Below, piece after piece: positions 44,020-56,212 of a DNA stretch of 64,000 nt (its first letter is position 1; every line of letters starts with the position of its first letter). Made by a program: the position numbers and the translations under genes. Source of the DNA: Symsagittifera roscoffensis (lineage: Eukaryota; Xenacoelomorpha; Acoela; Convolutidae); contig NC_087062.1 of NCBI RefSeq assembly GCF_963678635.1, forward strand, positions 66,573,415-66,637,414, read 5' to 3'. The notes below the pieces were generated by a model, which did not search any database, was not told where the DNA came from, and saw only the letters and a list, made by a program, of their open reading frames with translations.

Positions 44020-44601
44020 CTGAAAGAAAAGATACATGTTTTTATAGAAAAAAAACCTTAAAAAGTGTGTTTTAGTTTTTATTGGGACTTTTCTGGTCAA
44101 AAACTTCAACCAGATATTTGAAGCACTGTAACCAAAAAAGTCTGCTGATAGAAGAAGGAAAACCTAGCCAGACTTGCAAGCACATGCGTATGGTATAGCG
44201 TATAGAAAAACTTTATTTCAGCTAAATGCAAAGTTCTTCAGCATTCTAGCGTCTGGTCTTCATTTGTGATTTTTGTGTTGAAAACTGATCATACTTTTAA
44301 TTAAAAATATGTGCTAGGATCCCCTGCCTGACGTAAACCGCAGTTTTATGCTGAGGCAACTGGTCGTTTTTATAAGGTTGGGTATTGCATATTCATATTC
44401 AGAGACCAAATATGAATGGTCTCATGTAGTATACATCTCATACCGTTTAACCCTATTACTCATACGTTTTGCTCGTTTATCGAACTAACCTTACAATACT
44501 TAGTTAGAAGAGAGACTTGACCCGCATTAGTAATGCGGACATGCAAACAAGCAGAGGCTGATTAAATCCATCAGCAAAAAATGTCAGAAAAAGTAACTCA
44601 C

Positions 44602-44835
44602 TGTTGGTATTTGTGTCCATAGTCATTGGCTGCTTCTCGACATTATGTGTAAACTTGTACTTTGCAAAGTCGGAGGATGTGTGGAGTCCCTTCTTAGTGG
44701 CCGCCTTGTTCATCGCCACAAAGTCCCTTCCGTTGAAAGTGTTGCTGCGTTTTAGGGAGCCCCCCATGGCGTCCATCTGCTGACCTCTGGAGCCCAAAGT
44801 GAAATCATTCTCCGTTCCATACCAGCTACCCAAAG
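44602..44835 (-). CDS. CFAP77: CFAP77 homologue, internal exon
   Basis: Acceptor CATTTAG, donor A|GTGAGT (strong). The exon reads ALGSWYGTENDFTLG ... RDFVAMNKAATKKGLHTSSDFAKYKF. The block AMN-x-x-A-x-K-x-GL-x-T is the most conserved part of CFAP77. Compared with vertebrates there is extra sequence before it (SRGQQMDAMGGSLKRSNTF). Codon phases join both neighbouring exons: the first codon is split as G|CT and the last as A|AA. Confidence 0.85.
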
Positions 44836-45052
44836 CTAAATGACATACAGCTTTTTGTCATAACCTTCCAGAACAATTAAGGTTTAGCAATAACCGAAAA
44901 TAGCTGGTTTTATTTCATTAAAAAGATTTCACAAAAAAACGACAGACAGTTTTTGATTCATGAAAATGAAAGATATAGATGCATGCTTAAATAAGCGATG
45001 CCGCGCCATTGATATAATTAGCAAAAGTAAACCGTACTAAAAGAGAGAAAAC

Positions 45053-45152
45053 CTTTAGCCGCTCCGAGACGATCACCAGTGGTAGAGATTCCATACACGA
45101 AGCTATCCGGTGGCAAATCGTGGCCTCGTCTGGTAGCACGCCCTAGTTCAGC
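45053..45152 (-). CDS. CFAP77: CFAP77 homologue, upstream exon; edge of a tandem duplication
   Basis: The exon reads AELGRATRRGHDLPPDSFVYGISTTGDRLGAAK. CFAP77 has AELGKP...LP...F-YG near residue 50. The acceptor is TTATTTTAG at 45153-45154 and the donor AAAG|GTTTTC is weak. The first 35 bp of the exon together with the acceptor and 1.3 kb of intron are repeated at 46449-47801. The N-terminal exon(s), expected further right, were not identified. Confidence 0.8.
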
Positions 45153-46448
45153 CTAAAATAATTCAATCTCAATATCAAACTTCATCGTATTACTAAAAAT
45201 TGAACGTAACCTAAAGTGTTTTTTTTCTACAGATTTAAAACCTAGAAGAAATCCCCCGAAATTTCTCACTAGTTTCCATATATTTTTAAGACGCCGTGGT
45301 CACCAATATGTACTATATGTACTCACTTTGACATGGAGACGCTCGCACCAACAAAGCGCAATATTTTAGTTGAAATTCCCAAAAAGTGCCTCCACAGAAC
45401 TTTTGGTAGTAATTCTAAAAAATGGTTTGATTACCCCGTGTAACAAAAATCAATAATTTGCACCTGTCTTACATTTTGTAATGTTGTAGTCTATTAACGT
45501 TTGAAAACTTACAAAAGCCCAAATTCAGCAAATCTGTTTTTTAAGGAAAAAGAACAAAACTCCTCCCTCATTTGAACTTTAATTTGGAAAAAGTAATTCA
45601 AACCTACCAAAATGTTAGTAAATTAAGCATGATGATTAATTTATTGACAGTAAATTAATTTCAGCACTTCAGGATTTACCGAGTTGAAAAAAAAACTTTC
45701 TAAACGCGTATAACTAATCATCATTGTTGTTCAAGCATAGTCTTAGATGCAACATGCGTGATATCACTGATTAAGTTTGTGTGCTAGCTTTCTTAGAGTG
45801 CCAAATTACTACGTATCTTCGTAGTGGTTTGATAAGCAGGGGCCGCAATAATCAGGGGCGAGAAACATTTTTCGAAAATTTTAAGGCTAATGTTCTAATC
45901 ACTGAAAGTAATGTAAAATGATTTTTCTTTCAAACCATTACAATAACTATTTCTGTTACTTGATTTTTCGTGGAAAAAAAACCAACAAAGTAAGGGCACA
46001 GTTTCATGAACAACACTTTCTCAAACTAATCAACTCTTCAAAATATAATAATTCTTTGTCACATATCCACAAAAAAACCATCAAATAAGTCCAAGGGTCT
46101 GATTACTTTAATTTAGTACTCAAAATAAATTTTTTGCTGATTATGTTTGATAATTTGTAAGCATGATGTGGTAGCAGAAACTCAATAACTACAAAAACAA
46201 ATTTGAACTGATGACGCTCGGGTTGAGCTCACATAGAAAATATCGATAAAAAAGTGAAGAAAAAAAACAAAGATTACCATCGAAGAAATTATTGATGTTC
46301 ATTGCCACAATAGCAAAATTTATCGATAGCAATAAAATAACCTATCAAATTGAGCAAAAAAAATGAACTTCCGTAGTTCGTTGACGCAACCTTCAACTTT
46401 GTAGTCAGTTATGCTACCTTTACGCCGCCTAGCCTTAGATATTTTCAA
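45118..46448. repeat. Tandem duplication, unit 1 (exon edge plus intron)
   Basis: 1331 bp from TCGTGGCCTCGTCTGG to ATATTTTCAA. It repeats directly at 46449-47801 with very few differences. The joint shows a 2-base overlap (AA). Confidence 0.95.
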
Positions 46449-47801
46449 TCGTGGCCTCGTCTGGTAGCACGCCCTAGTTCAGCCTAAAATAATTCAATCT
46501 CAATATCAAACTTCATCGTATTACTAAAAATTGAACGTAACCTAAAGTGTTTTTTTTTCTACAGATTTAAAACCTAGAAGAAATCCCCCGAAATTTCTCA
46601 CTATTTTCCATATATTTTTAAGACGCCGTGGTCACCAATATGTACTATATGTACTCACTTTGACATGGAGACGCTCGCACCAACAAAGCGCAATATTTTA
46701 GTTGAAATTCCCAAAAAGTGCCTCCACAGAACTTTTGGTAGTAATTCTAAAAAATGGTTTGATTACCCCGTGTAACAAAAATCAATAATTTGCACCTGTC
46801 TTACATTTTGTAATATTGTAGTCTATTAACGTTTGAAAACTTACAAAAGCCCAAATTCAGCAAATCTGTTTTTTAAGGAAAAAGAACAAAACTCCTCCCT
46901 CATTTGAACTTTAATTTGGAAAAAGTAATTCAAACCTACCAAAATGTTAGTAAATTAAGCATGAAGATTAATTTATTGACAGTAAATTAATTTCAGAACT
47001 TCAGGATTTACCGAGTTGAAAAAAAAAACATTCTAAACGCGTATAACTAATCATCATTGTTGTTCAAGCATAGTCTTAGATGCAACATGCGTGATATCAC
47101 TGATTAAGTTTGTGTGCTAGCTTTCTTAGAGTGCCAAATTACTACGTATCTTCGTAGTGGTTTGATATGCAGGGGCCCCAATAATCAGGGGCGAGAAACA
47201 TTTTCCAAAAATTTTAAGGCTAATGTTCTAATCACTGAAAGTAATGTAAAATGATTTTTCTTTCAAACCATTACAATAACTATTTCTGTTACTTGATTTT
47301 TCGTGGAAAAAAAACCAACAAAGTAAGGAAAAACCAACAAAGTAAGGGCACAGTTTCATGAACAACACTTTCTCAAACTAATCAACTCTTCAAAATATTA
47401 TAATTCTTTGTCACATATCCACAAAAAAACCATCAAATAAGTCCAAGGGTCTGATTACTTTAATTTAGTACTCAAAATAAAGTTTTTGCTGATTATGTTT
47501 GATAATTTGTAAGCATGATGTGGTAGCAGAAACTCAATAGCTACAAAAACAAATTTGAACTGATGACGCTCGGGTTGAGCTCACATTGAAAATATCGATA
47601 AAAAAGTGAAGAAAAAAAAACAAAGATTGCCATCGAAGAAATTATTGATGTTCATTGCCACAATAGCAAAATCTATCGATAGCAATAAAATAACCTATCA
47701 AATTGAGCAAAAATAATGAACTTCCGTAGTTCGTTGACGCAACCTTCAACTTTGTAGTCATTTATGCTACCTTTACGCCGCCAAGCATTAGATATTTTCA
47801 A
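46449..47801. repeat. Tandem duplication, unit 2
   Basis: 1353 bp, longer than unit 1 mainly through a small insertion near 47318-47340 (repeat of AAACCAACAAAGTAAGG). 46449-46483 is a partial CFAP77 exon with acceptor but without donor. Confidence 0.95.
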
Positions 47802-48195
47802 GTTAAAAGGTTTATCAACTCATACTCTCATTTGAAAGCTACTAGAATGAGTTGGAATTTCTTAGGTTTTAGCGCTGATTATCTACGGAATTATTACTGA
47901 AATAGCTCTGAATAATCGCCGGTTTAATTATGTAATAAACTCTGAATTATACATGAATCAGCGCTGAAAAATTGCGATCACTGGAGTATCAAAGAAAAAG
48001 CGATAATTAACCGTGGGTCCTCAACCCGGGAGCAAAATTGATGCGCTTGTTTTTTTTTATAAAACGTTTTAAATAAAAGATCAGATAAATGGTCTTTTGA
48101 GAACTGAATGATAGTACCAATTTAGTGTTTTATTAATTTGCATTCTGGAGAAAAATCAAAAAGAATTGATAATTTATTAATTTATTAATTTGCCG
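47802..48195. other. Unassigned spacer
   Basis: No feature is recognisable. If the CFAP77 transcript starts to the right, this is intron. Confidence 0.4.
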
Positions 48196-48615
48196 CAGGA
48201 GTAGATTTAGAAGGGGCGGGGGGGGGAGCATACGCCCCCCTCCCGCTCATGGATTTGACCTTCTCATCAACCCAAGGGTCCCCCTTCGGTATTTCTTAAA
48301 TGAAATCTATCTTTGGCCGACCAACTCTTAAATTTTTCTAAAGGCGCCTTCGGCGCCAATATATACTAATTTTGAAGCGTGCGCTAAAACACGAATTTTT
48401 TGGTCAAAATGTTCCAAAAAGTTCCCAAAAACGGCATTTTTGACCTGTTTGTTTTTTTTTCTTCAAAAAGTGACAAGATACGGTTTTTAGGCAGTTTTGA
48501 GCACATACGTTCATTATATTGTTGTGGGAGCGTTTGGAAAATCAATTTCTTTGACCTTTAAAAAGGACAAAACAAATGTTGAAAATCCACTCCCTCAAGA
48601 AAATCCTAGATGCTG
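48196..48615 (-). mobile_element. hAT-like MITE, copy 2
   Basis: Begins CAGGAGTAGATTTAGAAGGGGCGGGGGG and ends AAAATCCTAGATGCTG, the inverse orientation of 43137-43555, with similar internal text (TTGGCGCC / GGCGCCAAT near 48345). No clear target duplication. Confidence 0.65.
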
Positions 48616-50025
48616 ATAAATGTTCTGAATTGGTGAAATTCATTTACAGAATCGGGTTCGAAAACATCCAATTTGTAAAAAAACTATTTGAAAGATTTCT
48701 AATTTCTGTAAATTTTAAATGGTTCATTTGATGTAGCAATCCTTGCTCTTTATAGAGACAATTTTCACAAAATATGGAGCAAAAAGTTTTGTTTTAATAT
48801 TTATTGGAGCAATTTAAGATTCTAAATCATCGCAAAAAAGCCATTAAAAGAACAATTATGAGCATTTTTTCTCGACAATACATTTTTTCTCGGCAAAAAA
48901 AGTTGCCTCCGCTTCAAAACAAATTGAGGTTTCCTTTTAAAACAATAACTTAAAGCGATAAATGAGTACAAAAAAAACTAATTTTGTATCTATTTTGTCT
49001 GCAATTGGTTTTACTCCAGCTATAATCTATTTAATTTAGAAATTTATCTTCCAATTGCAATTTTTCAATTGGCGGAAAAAAATGGAAAAAAAATCAAAAA
49101 GTTTGAGCCTTTTTGACTATATAGCCGAGATTCAAAATATAAAAACAAAGTTTAAAAAGTGAATAATTGAAAAACTTTTTCTGAATATCTAATATATCTA
49201 ATTGAAGTTATTATATGAAATCAACAACTGCTACGCAGGAAATCTTGAAGCAAAAATTGTGAAAAAACGGAAGCTAGTCTTCCACAAAAAGAAAAGATTT
49301 TGATAAAAGTGTGCTAGGTGAGGGGTTTCACTAAAAACCAAGTGTGAGAGAGGGGTCCCAAATTATACTAATTTTAAGCAAATGCAATAAGTAACTTTAA
49401 CAATATGCGCCGGTCGGTCTTTTCAGAATTTTTGTTCAAGCTTAATTTGCGCTAACGTATTCCATAATTTAGTTGAAATTACGGAAGCATTAAATGGAAC
49501 AGTTATGAGGCATGTTGAGGCATAAGGGATCCGGTTAGTTTCTTGGGACCCCTCTATGCCATTTGTACCGAGAGTTTTTCAACTTATAAAAAGGTACTAA
49601 GGGTTAAAAAAAATTAGTATATTAGATTAATTTCTTCCAAAAGTTTGTTCCAGGTTGTAAGGTATCACCTTTCAGTTTTCGTTTTTTTAAACTTTTGTTT
49701 GAAAAAATTTCAATACATTTTCTTGCTCCAGCTACGATGGATGGAATTTTTTGTGCCTCTTGAACTTTTATCAACAATTTGAAGGTTTGCATTATAAATT
49801 TGCTTCGTCAGCGCAGTACGCAATTTAGTGATTCGATTTTCCTTTCACGAAAATCAGATACCCCAAAAACAATATTCAATCTAGTTTTGAGACTTCCAAA
49901 TCTTGCAGTGTCGATTAGTTTTGAATCTTTGCCTATGGATGCCGCTCTTACAAGTTTACAGCTAACAATATCGTTTGATACGTTAATTAATTTTCTTGGA
50001 CTAGCTCATGAAAACGAACAGCAAA
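48616..50025. other. Unassigned AT-rich sequence
   Basis: Short frames such as 49779-50099 show no resemblance to a family and are probably chance. Nothing else is supported. Confidence 0.4.
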
Positions 50026-50553
50026 ACTCAAAAAGACTGCTCATAGAAAGGCGCAGCACTGAATGTCTCGACTGCTTTTTACGGTCTAAGGAGTGTTAAT
50101 AGCATGAAAAAATAAAATATTATGAAAACGAAGCAAAAAATTTTAAATTTGAGATTTTTTTGAAAATCATTGCCATACACCATATCAATTACATATGACA
50201 GATTTCGCTCCTTGTATTGAATCAAGTACGGCAAATAAGTTTCATTCAACAAATTTGCAACGATGTTTGAGACTGATTAAACCTCCGCTTACGTGGAAAT
50301 AATAGCGCGAAAAATAATAATATGTTATTTGTTCCAAACTGATCAAAATAGCAATCTTTAAACCCCCATAACTTAACAAAAAAGATCACAACTTAAACAT
50401 ATAATCTTTTCAAATTTAAGCAAGGACAAAAATTCCTTTTAGGAAATATTTAGGAAATTTTGTCAAAAATGGTTATTTAAAAAGCGGAAATTTGTCTTCA
50501 GAAAAAACCACACCGAGCACAAACATTCCGATACTTTTTTAAGTCGGAAACAA
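50026..50553 (-). repeat. R1 repeat, copy f (diverged)
   Basis: Recognisable from AGACTGCTCATAG...GAATGTCTCGACTGC to AACATTCCGATAC...AAGTCGGAAACAA. Older than copies a-e. Confidence 0.75.
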
Positions 50554-50556
50554 TTT

Positions 50557-51010
50557 TACATGATATTGTATGATTTAGGGCAATTTCGGACATTCATTTT
50601 GACAGAATTTATTTTACTATCTGAGAGATAGTGTTATCCTAAACTCAAATTGAAAAGATATTTTACCTTTGATCATTTTTTGTAAAGTTACCGGCGTTTT
50701 AAAACTGCTAATTTTGCCAAATTGCGATAATTAAAGTGCAAGTTATAGTGTCCTTATAACACGCGTATGAAGCAATTTATTGCATTCCAAATTGAATCGA
50801 GGCAGCATTTCAATTCTATTAACACAATGAGAGTCGCTAAACACACCCTTAAATTGTACAAAGCGTGTTGGGGGATAAAACGAAGAAAAAAAAACGTTCT
50901 TCTTTTTTTCTCAATTATTTTGACAATTATTCAACCAAAAACAAATTTCAATTGGCCTTAAGTGCAGCCAGAACATTCAGGGCTTTGCCTTGATATACGA
51001 GCAGTCTTGC
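50557..51010 (+). repeat. R1 repeat, copy g (diverged, 5' truncated)
   Basis: The 3' part ends GCAGCCAGAACATTCAGGGCTTTGCCTTGATATACGAGCAGTCTTG with a mutated end hairpin. With copy f it forms an inverted pair. Confidence 0.7.
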
Positions 51011-51123
51011 TTAATGTAAAAATCATTCTCAATTTTGAACGGTTTTCGAGAAAAGCATACCGTGCATGAAATATTGCAGAAAAAATACATTAGTGTTTGC
51101 TTTATTGTAAGATTCTTAGATTC

Positions 51124-51224
51124 TTGCAATACTTGTATTCAATTGCAATACTTGTATTCAAAGCAAGTCTTACTGTTTCTTGCAAATTTGTATTCAATTT
51201 GCAAGAAACAGTAAGACTTGCTTT
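51124..51224. repeat. Perfect inverted repeat with 29-bp arms, preceded by a direct repeat
   Basis: 51160-51188 and 51196-51224 are exact reverse complements around a 7-base loop (TGTATTC). Just before, TTGCAATACTTGTATTCAA occurs twice in tandem (51124-51142, 51143-51161), and TGTATTCAA recurs in the loop. Such perfect arms must be young or under constraint. Confidence 0.9.
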
Positions 51225-51690
51225 CATTTCGAAAGAAAAAAAGTAAGATTTCTCTCATTTATCTAAAAGGTACTCACGTGTCGAAGAAGGGGCTCATGAG
51301 TAACCTCAATTGCAGTCATTACTAAATGTGATGCTCTATAAGTTATTCGCCCTTTTTGATAATTGCGAATTAACCAAAGCTATGATAATTACAGAAAAAA
51401 AACTTATCGAATTGAAAACGGTCGCAAATGAAATTGGTTCAAAATTGTATATTTTTTCACAGCGGAAAAATGTCTGTTTTTATTTTGGATTTTTCTGAGA
51501 TAAAATAAATATACTTTGTCTGTTTGATGAGCGCACAAAACAGTAGACCATATGGACCTTTGACGCACGTGTATTAATGAGATAGCGTACTTATACAAAA
51601 ATTTAAAATGAATAAAGTAAAGCATGGTGTATGAAGCATAAAAATTGTACTAAAAATATAGTATCACTTACAGCAAAAAACCATTAAGGA

Positions 51691-51735
51691 GGCTCAAGGC
51701 TGTCTTGAGCCAACGGCCCGCTCTTCGCGAAGAGC
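51691..51735. repeat. Two adjacent perfect hairpins
   Basis: GGCTCAAG-GCTGT-CTTGAGCC (51691-51711) is followed by the 16-bp palindrome GCTCTTCGCGAAGAGC (51720-51735). It is GC-rich in an AT-rich neighbourhood. It could be the end of an unrecognised repeat. Confidence 0.8.
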
Positions 51736-51921
51736 AGCTGAAGAATTTTTAAGTCATTTATTTTTCAAGGATTTGGGGATATGAATAGCACTCTGAATCT
51801 TTCGTTTCAACAATAAGTCGTTTGGATTGGATTTATAAGATTTCACGAGGTGGTGGTTTTTACTATATTTTAGCCATAAGTTAGGAGAAAAGTATGTCTT
51901 TTTGTGTAACTTAGTGTAATC

Positions 51922-54900
51922 TGAAAACAAAAGGCTTAGAAAAAACAAATAACCGGCAGAGAGCTCAGGGAAGATAATATGTAAGAGACCAGAAATGACT
52001 GACTTTTTTTCAAAAAGTTGAAAAAGTGATTCTGATTTCTGAGATTTTTCCACTCCCACTCCATAGTTTCACAAAGACATGAATCAATGTCACTCTGAGT
52101 TGTTCGGTTTTTTGGCCATTTTTTACCTATTTTAGTTTTTCTCGCTTGACTATGACAAAATGAATTACCCGCAGTGACAAAAATGGATAAAAATCAATTA
52201 TAGGCAGAAAAATCTGCAAATTAAAGTAAGAATGAATCGATTTATCTACAACCATTTTGGGAACAATAACCGACTCTATACAGATAGAATTGATTTTTTT
52301 CACACAAAATAAATGTGTTTTATTTCCAAAATATTCGTTTTTTCGAGTGTAGAAAAAAAACTGTATAAAATCTGTAGATGTTCTGTAGATAATCTGTATA
52401 TAATCTGTAGAAAATATATATATAACCTGTAGATAATCAGTATTTGATAAGTATAAAATCTATATGAAATTGATTAAATTGTATGAAAAGTATAGGTTTG
52501 TGACATTTTCAGTTTAAGTCACCCAAATTTTATTTATTTTTTTCATTATTTTATGCCTTAATTTGTGACCAGCAAAACTCTTCTCCAGTATTACAGTGAT
52601 CTGAATTACTTTTAGGAGAATTGTTACAGCAAATTACAAGTTTCAAAAGTTTTCTCTAAGATTTTGCAACCTAAGGATTCGTGCGATAAGAAAAGTGTAG
52701 GTTTGAGCCATATATAAGATCAACCTTATCAGTGAAGTTTGGAAAACAAATCAACAATAAGTTAGAAAGTTTATTTTAGAACAATTAGGTTCCGCTGCAA
52801 GATATTTTTACTAGCTATTTTTAGATCAATCAACAGCACAAAAATAAAAGTTCATTTTGCTCAATTGGTCTTATGGGCGATTATTTTACGAAAATTAGTC
52901 AAAAATCTGTTTAGAGAATGGATTTAGTCTGTATAAAATTTGAACAAAATCTAAATAAATTCTGTATATAATCTATATAGTTTGTAGATGACCTGTATAT
53001 AAATTGCATAAAATTTCTACATAATCTGTATGCGATTTGTATTTTGTATGCATGAAATTTGATAGAGAAAAAACAGTTTTAGAGTAATTTTTAATGATTA
53101 TGTAAGGAAGATAAACAACATAGTTTTTATGTAAAGAAAAATGCAATATAATCGATTAATAAAACCATATGATCAAAGTTTATCTGAAATCTGTACATTT
53201 TTCTGTGGATAATCAATTTTAAGTATTTTTTGTCACTGCGGGTAGGCCTTCAATCTTGACAAAAATTCAGGCGATCTCATCAAAAAATCAATCGTCTTAC
53301 ATTTGAAGAATGCGGAACAACTACCTATGTTCGCTCGTTTCGGAATCCTTAAAAAAACTAATGTGCAGACAAAATGTATGTTACAGGTATTCTTACGTGA
53401 ATTCAAGGATATTTTGTAAGAAAAAAACCACTTACATTTTGGAACATATTTTAAGACTTGTCTCTGGAATCCAGGATTATACAGACCTAATATTGTGCGC
53501 CTATTTAGTGCGCAGTTTGGCCTATTATTGAGCGTTTGTTGATAATTTTGATAGTTCTGTCTCTGCATTGGAATTAATTTGACCATTTAAACAGAAAATT
53601 CGCCAATTTTTTGATAAAAATTAAAGAGCAAACGTATAAACAAACACAAAAAGCGCTAGAATTTAATGAGAACATAAATTAGACTCTGATGAGAGCTTAT
53701 TTTCTTCAGTTATGACAGTTCTGCTAAAATATTTTAATTGATACAGCACTAAAGTAACTTCGTGAGCAAGGAAAAGCACCGGGCTTTATACGCAATATAA
53801 TGGAAGGGTTGCCAAATTTAGGCGGAAAATTTTCTTCCATAAGATATTACGCCGAACTTTTTAGGCATCATAGTATGGCGATGGGAAAAGTCATTTTTAC
53901 TCTCTTGACGGTTTTTTGAATCTTTTAGGACTTTTCTGGAAAACCAAAGTTCAAAAGATGAGATTGTTCGCTTATGGAGATAAAACGAGTTGCTAGAAGC
54001 TCTTTTGAGCAAGAAGTCAATCACAGTTTTTTATACAAAAAGTAATTGTTCTCGGCGGAAAACTCATTTTTTTTTGATTTTTTGAAGATTTTTTTTAATT
54101 TATGAATTTTTCAAAAAAAAAACATATTTGAATTACTGAGATCACGCGAAAGGACGGCTTGTGAGAAACTTCTTCGCTTACGCGTCCACTCCAAATATTT
54201 TTGAAACAAAAGTTACGTCCCTCGGAAAAATTAAACATTTCTTTTGTTGTTCATTTTTTTTAAAAAAGTTTTTGACTTTTCTTGAGAACTACCCTGACAA
54301 AGCTGGGTTCATGGATTCAACCAAAATACAGGTTGTGAAAATTTCTTCTGAATGAACGGCCATGCCCAGTTTTTTTCAAATAAACGCGACATTTCTCGAA
54401 TCTGTCAATTTTCTGATTTCTTGACCGTTTTTTTGGACAAAACTTGATTAACATACTGCCTGATCTGATATCATAGTTCGACACAACGGGCTAATGGAAG
54501 ATAATTTTAAAATTTTCCCATGCCCAGTTTCTACTAGAAGTTAGTTATGGCTTTCAAAAAATGATAGTCTGAAAATTTAACCGTTTATTATATGTTTGAT
54601 TGGACTCGAAAATTACCATGCCTATTCTCACAATAACTGTTAAATCGATGATCACAGTTTTTGGGAAAATATATCTTTTCTACGGGCCACGACCTGCTTA
54701 AGCAGAAAAAGTCAAAAGATCGAAAAATCAAGGTTGTGAACTTTGAAAATTTTGGAGAGCTTTTGAATTTTCTAAGAAACTTCATTTCAAATCTGAGTTG
54801 ACAATTTTAATAGGAAGGAGCGGTTGCGCGATCTATTCTTGTAGAAGCTGCTGATGCTTAAATTTCTGTAAAAAAGTTTTTGTCTTCGGGAAATTTCCAA

Positions 54901-56212
54901 AATCTCAAAACTTTTCATTTTTCTCGCTTATTTTAGTAGAGAAACAAAAAAAATTTTGGGCAAAGTCAAACTGTTGTAGAAGAAGAAGAGAACAAAAGAA
55001 AAACACATAAATTACTATCGACAGAAATTGTTGCCATATCATAGTAATAGATTAAAATAAATCTGAAGTACAGGTTCAGATTAGTTACTCATATTTGGTT
55101 CAATTTGTCGGTTTGATTTGGTTTTTTTTGTTCAGCCGCTACTTTTGATGGTTTTGATTTTTTTGTCCATTTATGAAAGTATTTTGATTTTATCTAGAAC
55201 TCGAAAACCCTTTCAAACCTGGGTTCTTGAGTCCAACTGAAATTACGGGTTACGTGAATTTCTTCTGCATATGCAGTCATGCCCAATGTTTTTCAAACAA
55301 AATGCTTTTATTCTCAGAAATGTCAGATTTCTGATTTATTGACCGTTTTTTGGAAAGTTTTTGATAACTGATCTGTTAATGGAAGATCAACTTCAGAATT
55401 AACCATGCCATTTTCTTTTAGAACAAAATTATGGCCATTAATCAACTGAAAGTTTAAAAATTTTGACCATCTATTTGATGTTTGACTGTACTCGAAAATT
55501 ACCGTGCCAATTTTGGCGTTAATTCTTTGGAGGATACGCCCGATTATTGGGAATTTTCCTTATTTTACTGGCCACGACCTGCTTTAAGCACAAAAAATTA
55601 AGAATTTCAAAAAATTTGGTTTTTGAACTTTGAAAATTTTGGAAGCGTTTTGAATTTTCTTAAAAATATATCGAATTGAAATTAACAACTTCATCGAAAA
55701 GAACGGTTGCGCAAACTCTTCTTCATAGCAGCTAATGCTTAATTTATTTTCTGTAAGAAACAGCTTATGTCTTTGGCAAAAGTTTCCCAAATCTTGAATA
55801 CTTTCACTCTTCTCGTTTTTTTTTTGTATTTTGTAGAGAAACAACTAAGGTTTTGGGCAAACTCCAACTTTTTGTAGAAGAAGAATTAACTGAGTGATTA
55901 TACAAAGAGAGTTTCTTGCAATGCTAACATAATAGTGTGAAATTGTTACTGGGTAAAGATTTTGATAACTTACTCATGAAAAAAGTGAGATGAAATTTTT
56001 TTATCAAAAGTCATCAAAATAAGATTGAAAATGGAAAGTAAAAAAAATATTTGTTCAAGCTTAATAATTGTAAGCAACTTATAATCATTGAAAACTTTGT
56101 TAAAACTTGAATTTTACATGAAAAAACATGGAAAGAGAACGGAACTCATGCCGTGGCTTTGTATATGTACATATTGGATTGAATTGCACTTTGGTAGTGT
56201 AGAACTGTTTCT
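51922..56212. repeat. Large repeat unit, copy 1 (about 4.3 kb)
   Basis: The whole left part returns at 60095-64000 and the right part at 59012-60086, with high similarity. It holds a degenerate TCTGTA(G/T)A array (52367-52445 and 52929-53045) and two diverged halves: about 54290-54950 resembles about 55210-55860 (shared blocks ATGCCCA, GGCCACGACCTGCTT, TTTGAACTTTGAAAATTTTGG). Minus-strand frames inside (for example 55584-55844) are short, low-complexity and have no family resemblance. No transposon class could be assigned. Confidence 0.85.

Noticed and set aside
44504-44601. Extension of the CFAP77 exon below 44602 as coding sequence
   Set aside because: A strong GTGAGT donor at 44596-44601 and loss of family similarity mark this as intron.
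52367-53045. CRISPR-like array
   Set aside because: Repeats are 10-12 bases, degenerate and without regular spacers, in an animal genome.
55584-55844. Minus-strand frames in the large repeat (also 54588-54785, 59482-59664, 62765-62962, 63764-63970)
   Set aside because: Short, K/F/I-rich, lengths vary between copies through indels, no motif; probably chance frames in AT-rich repeats.
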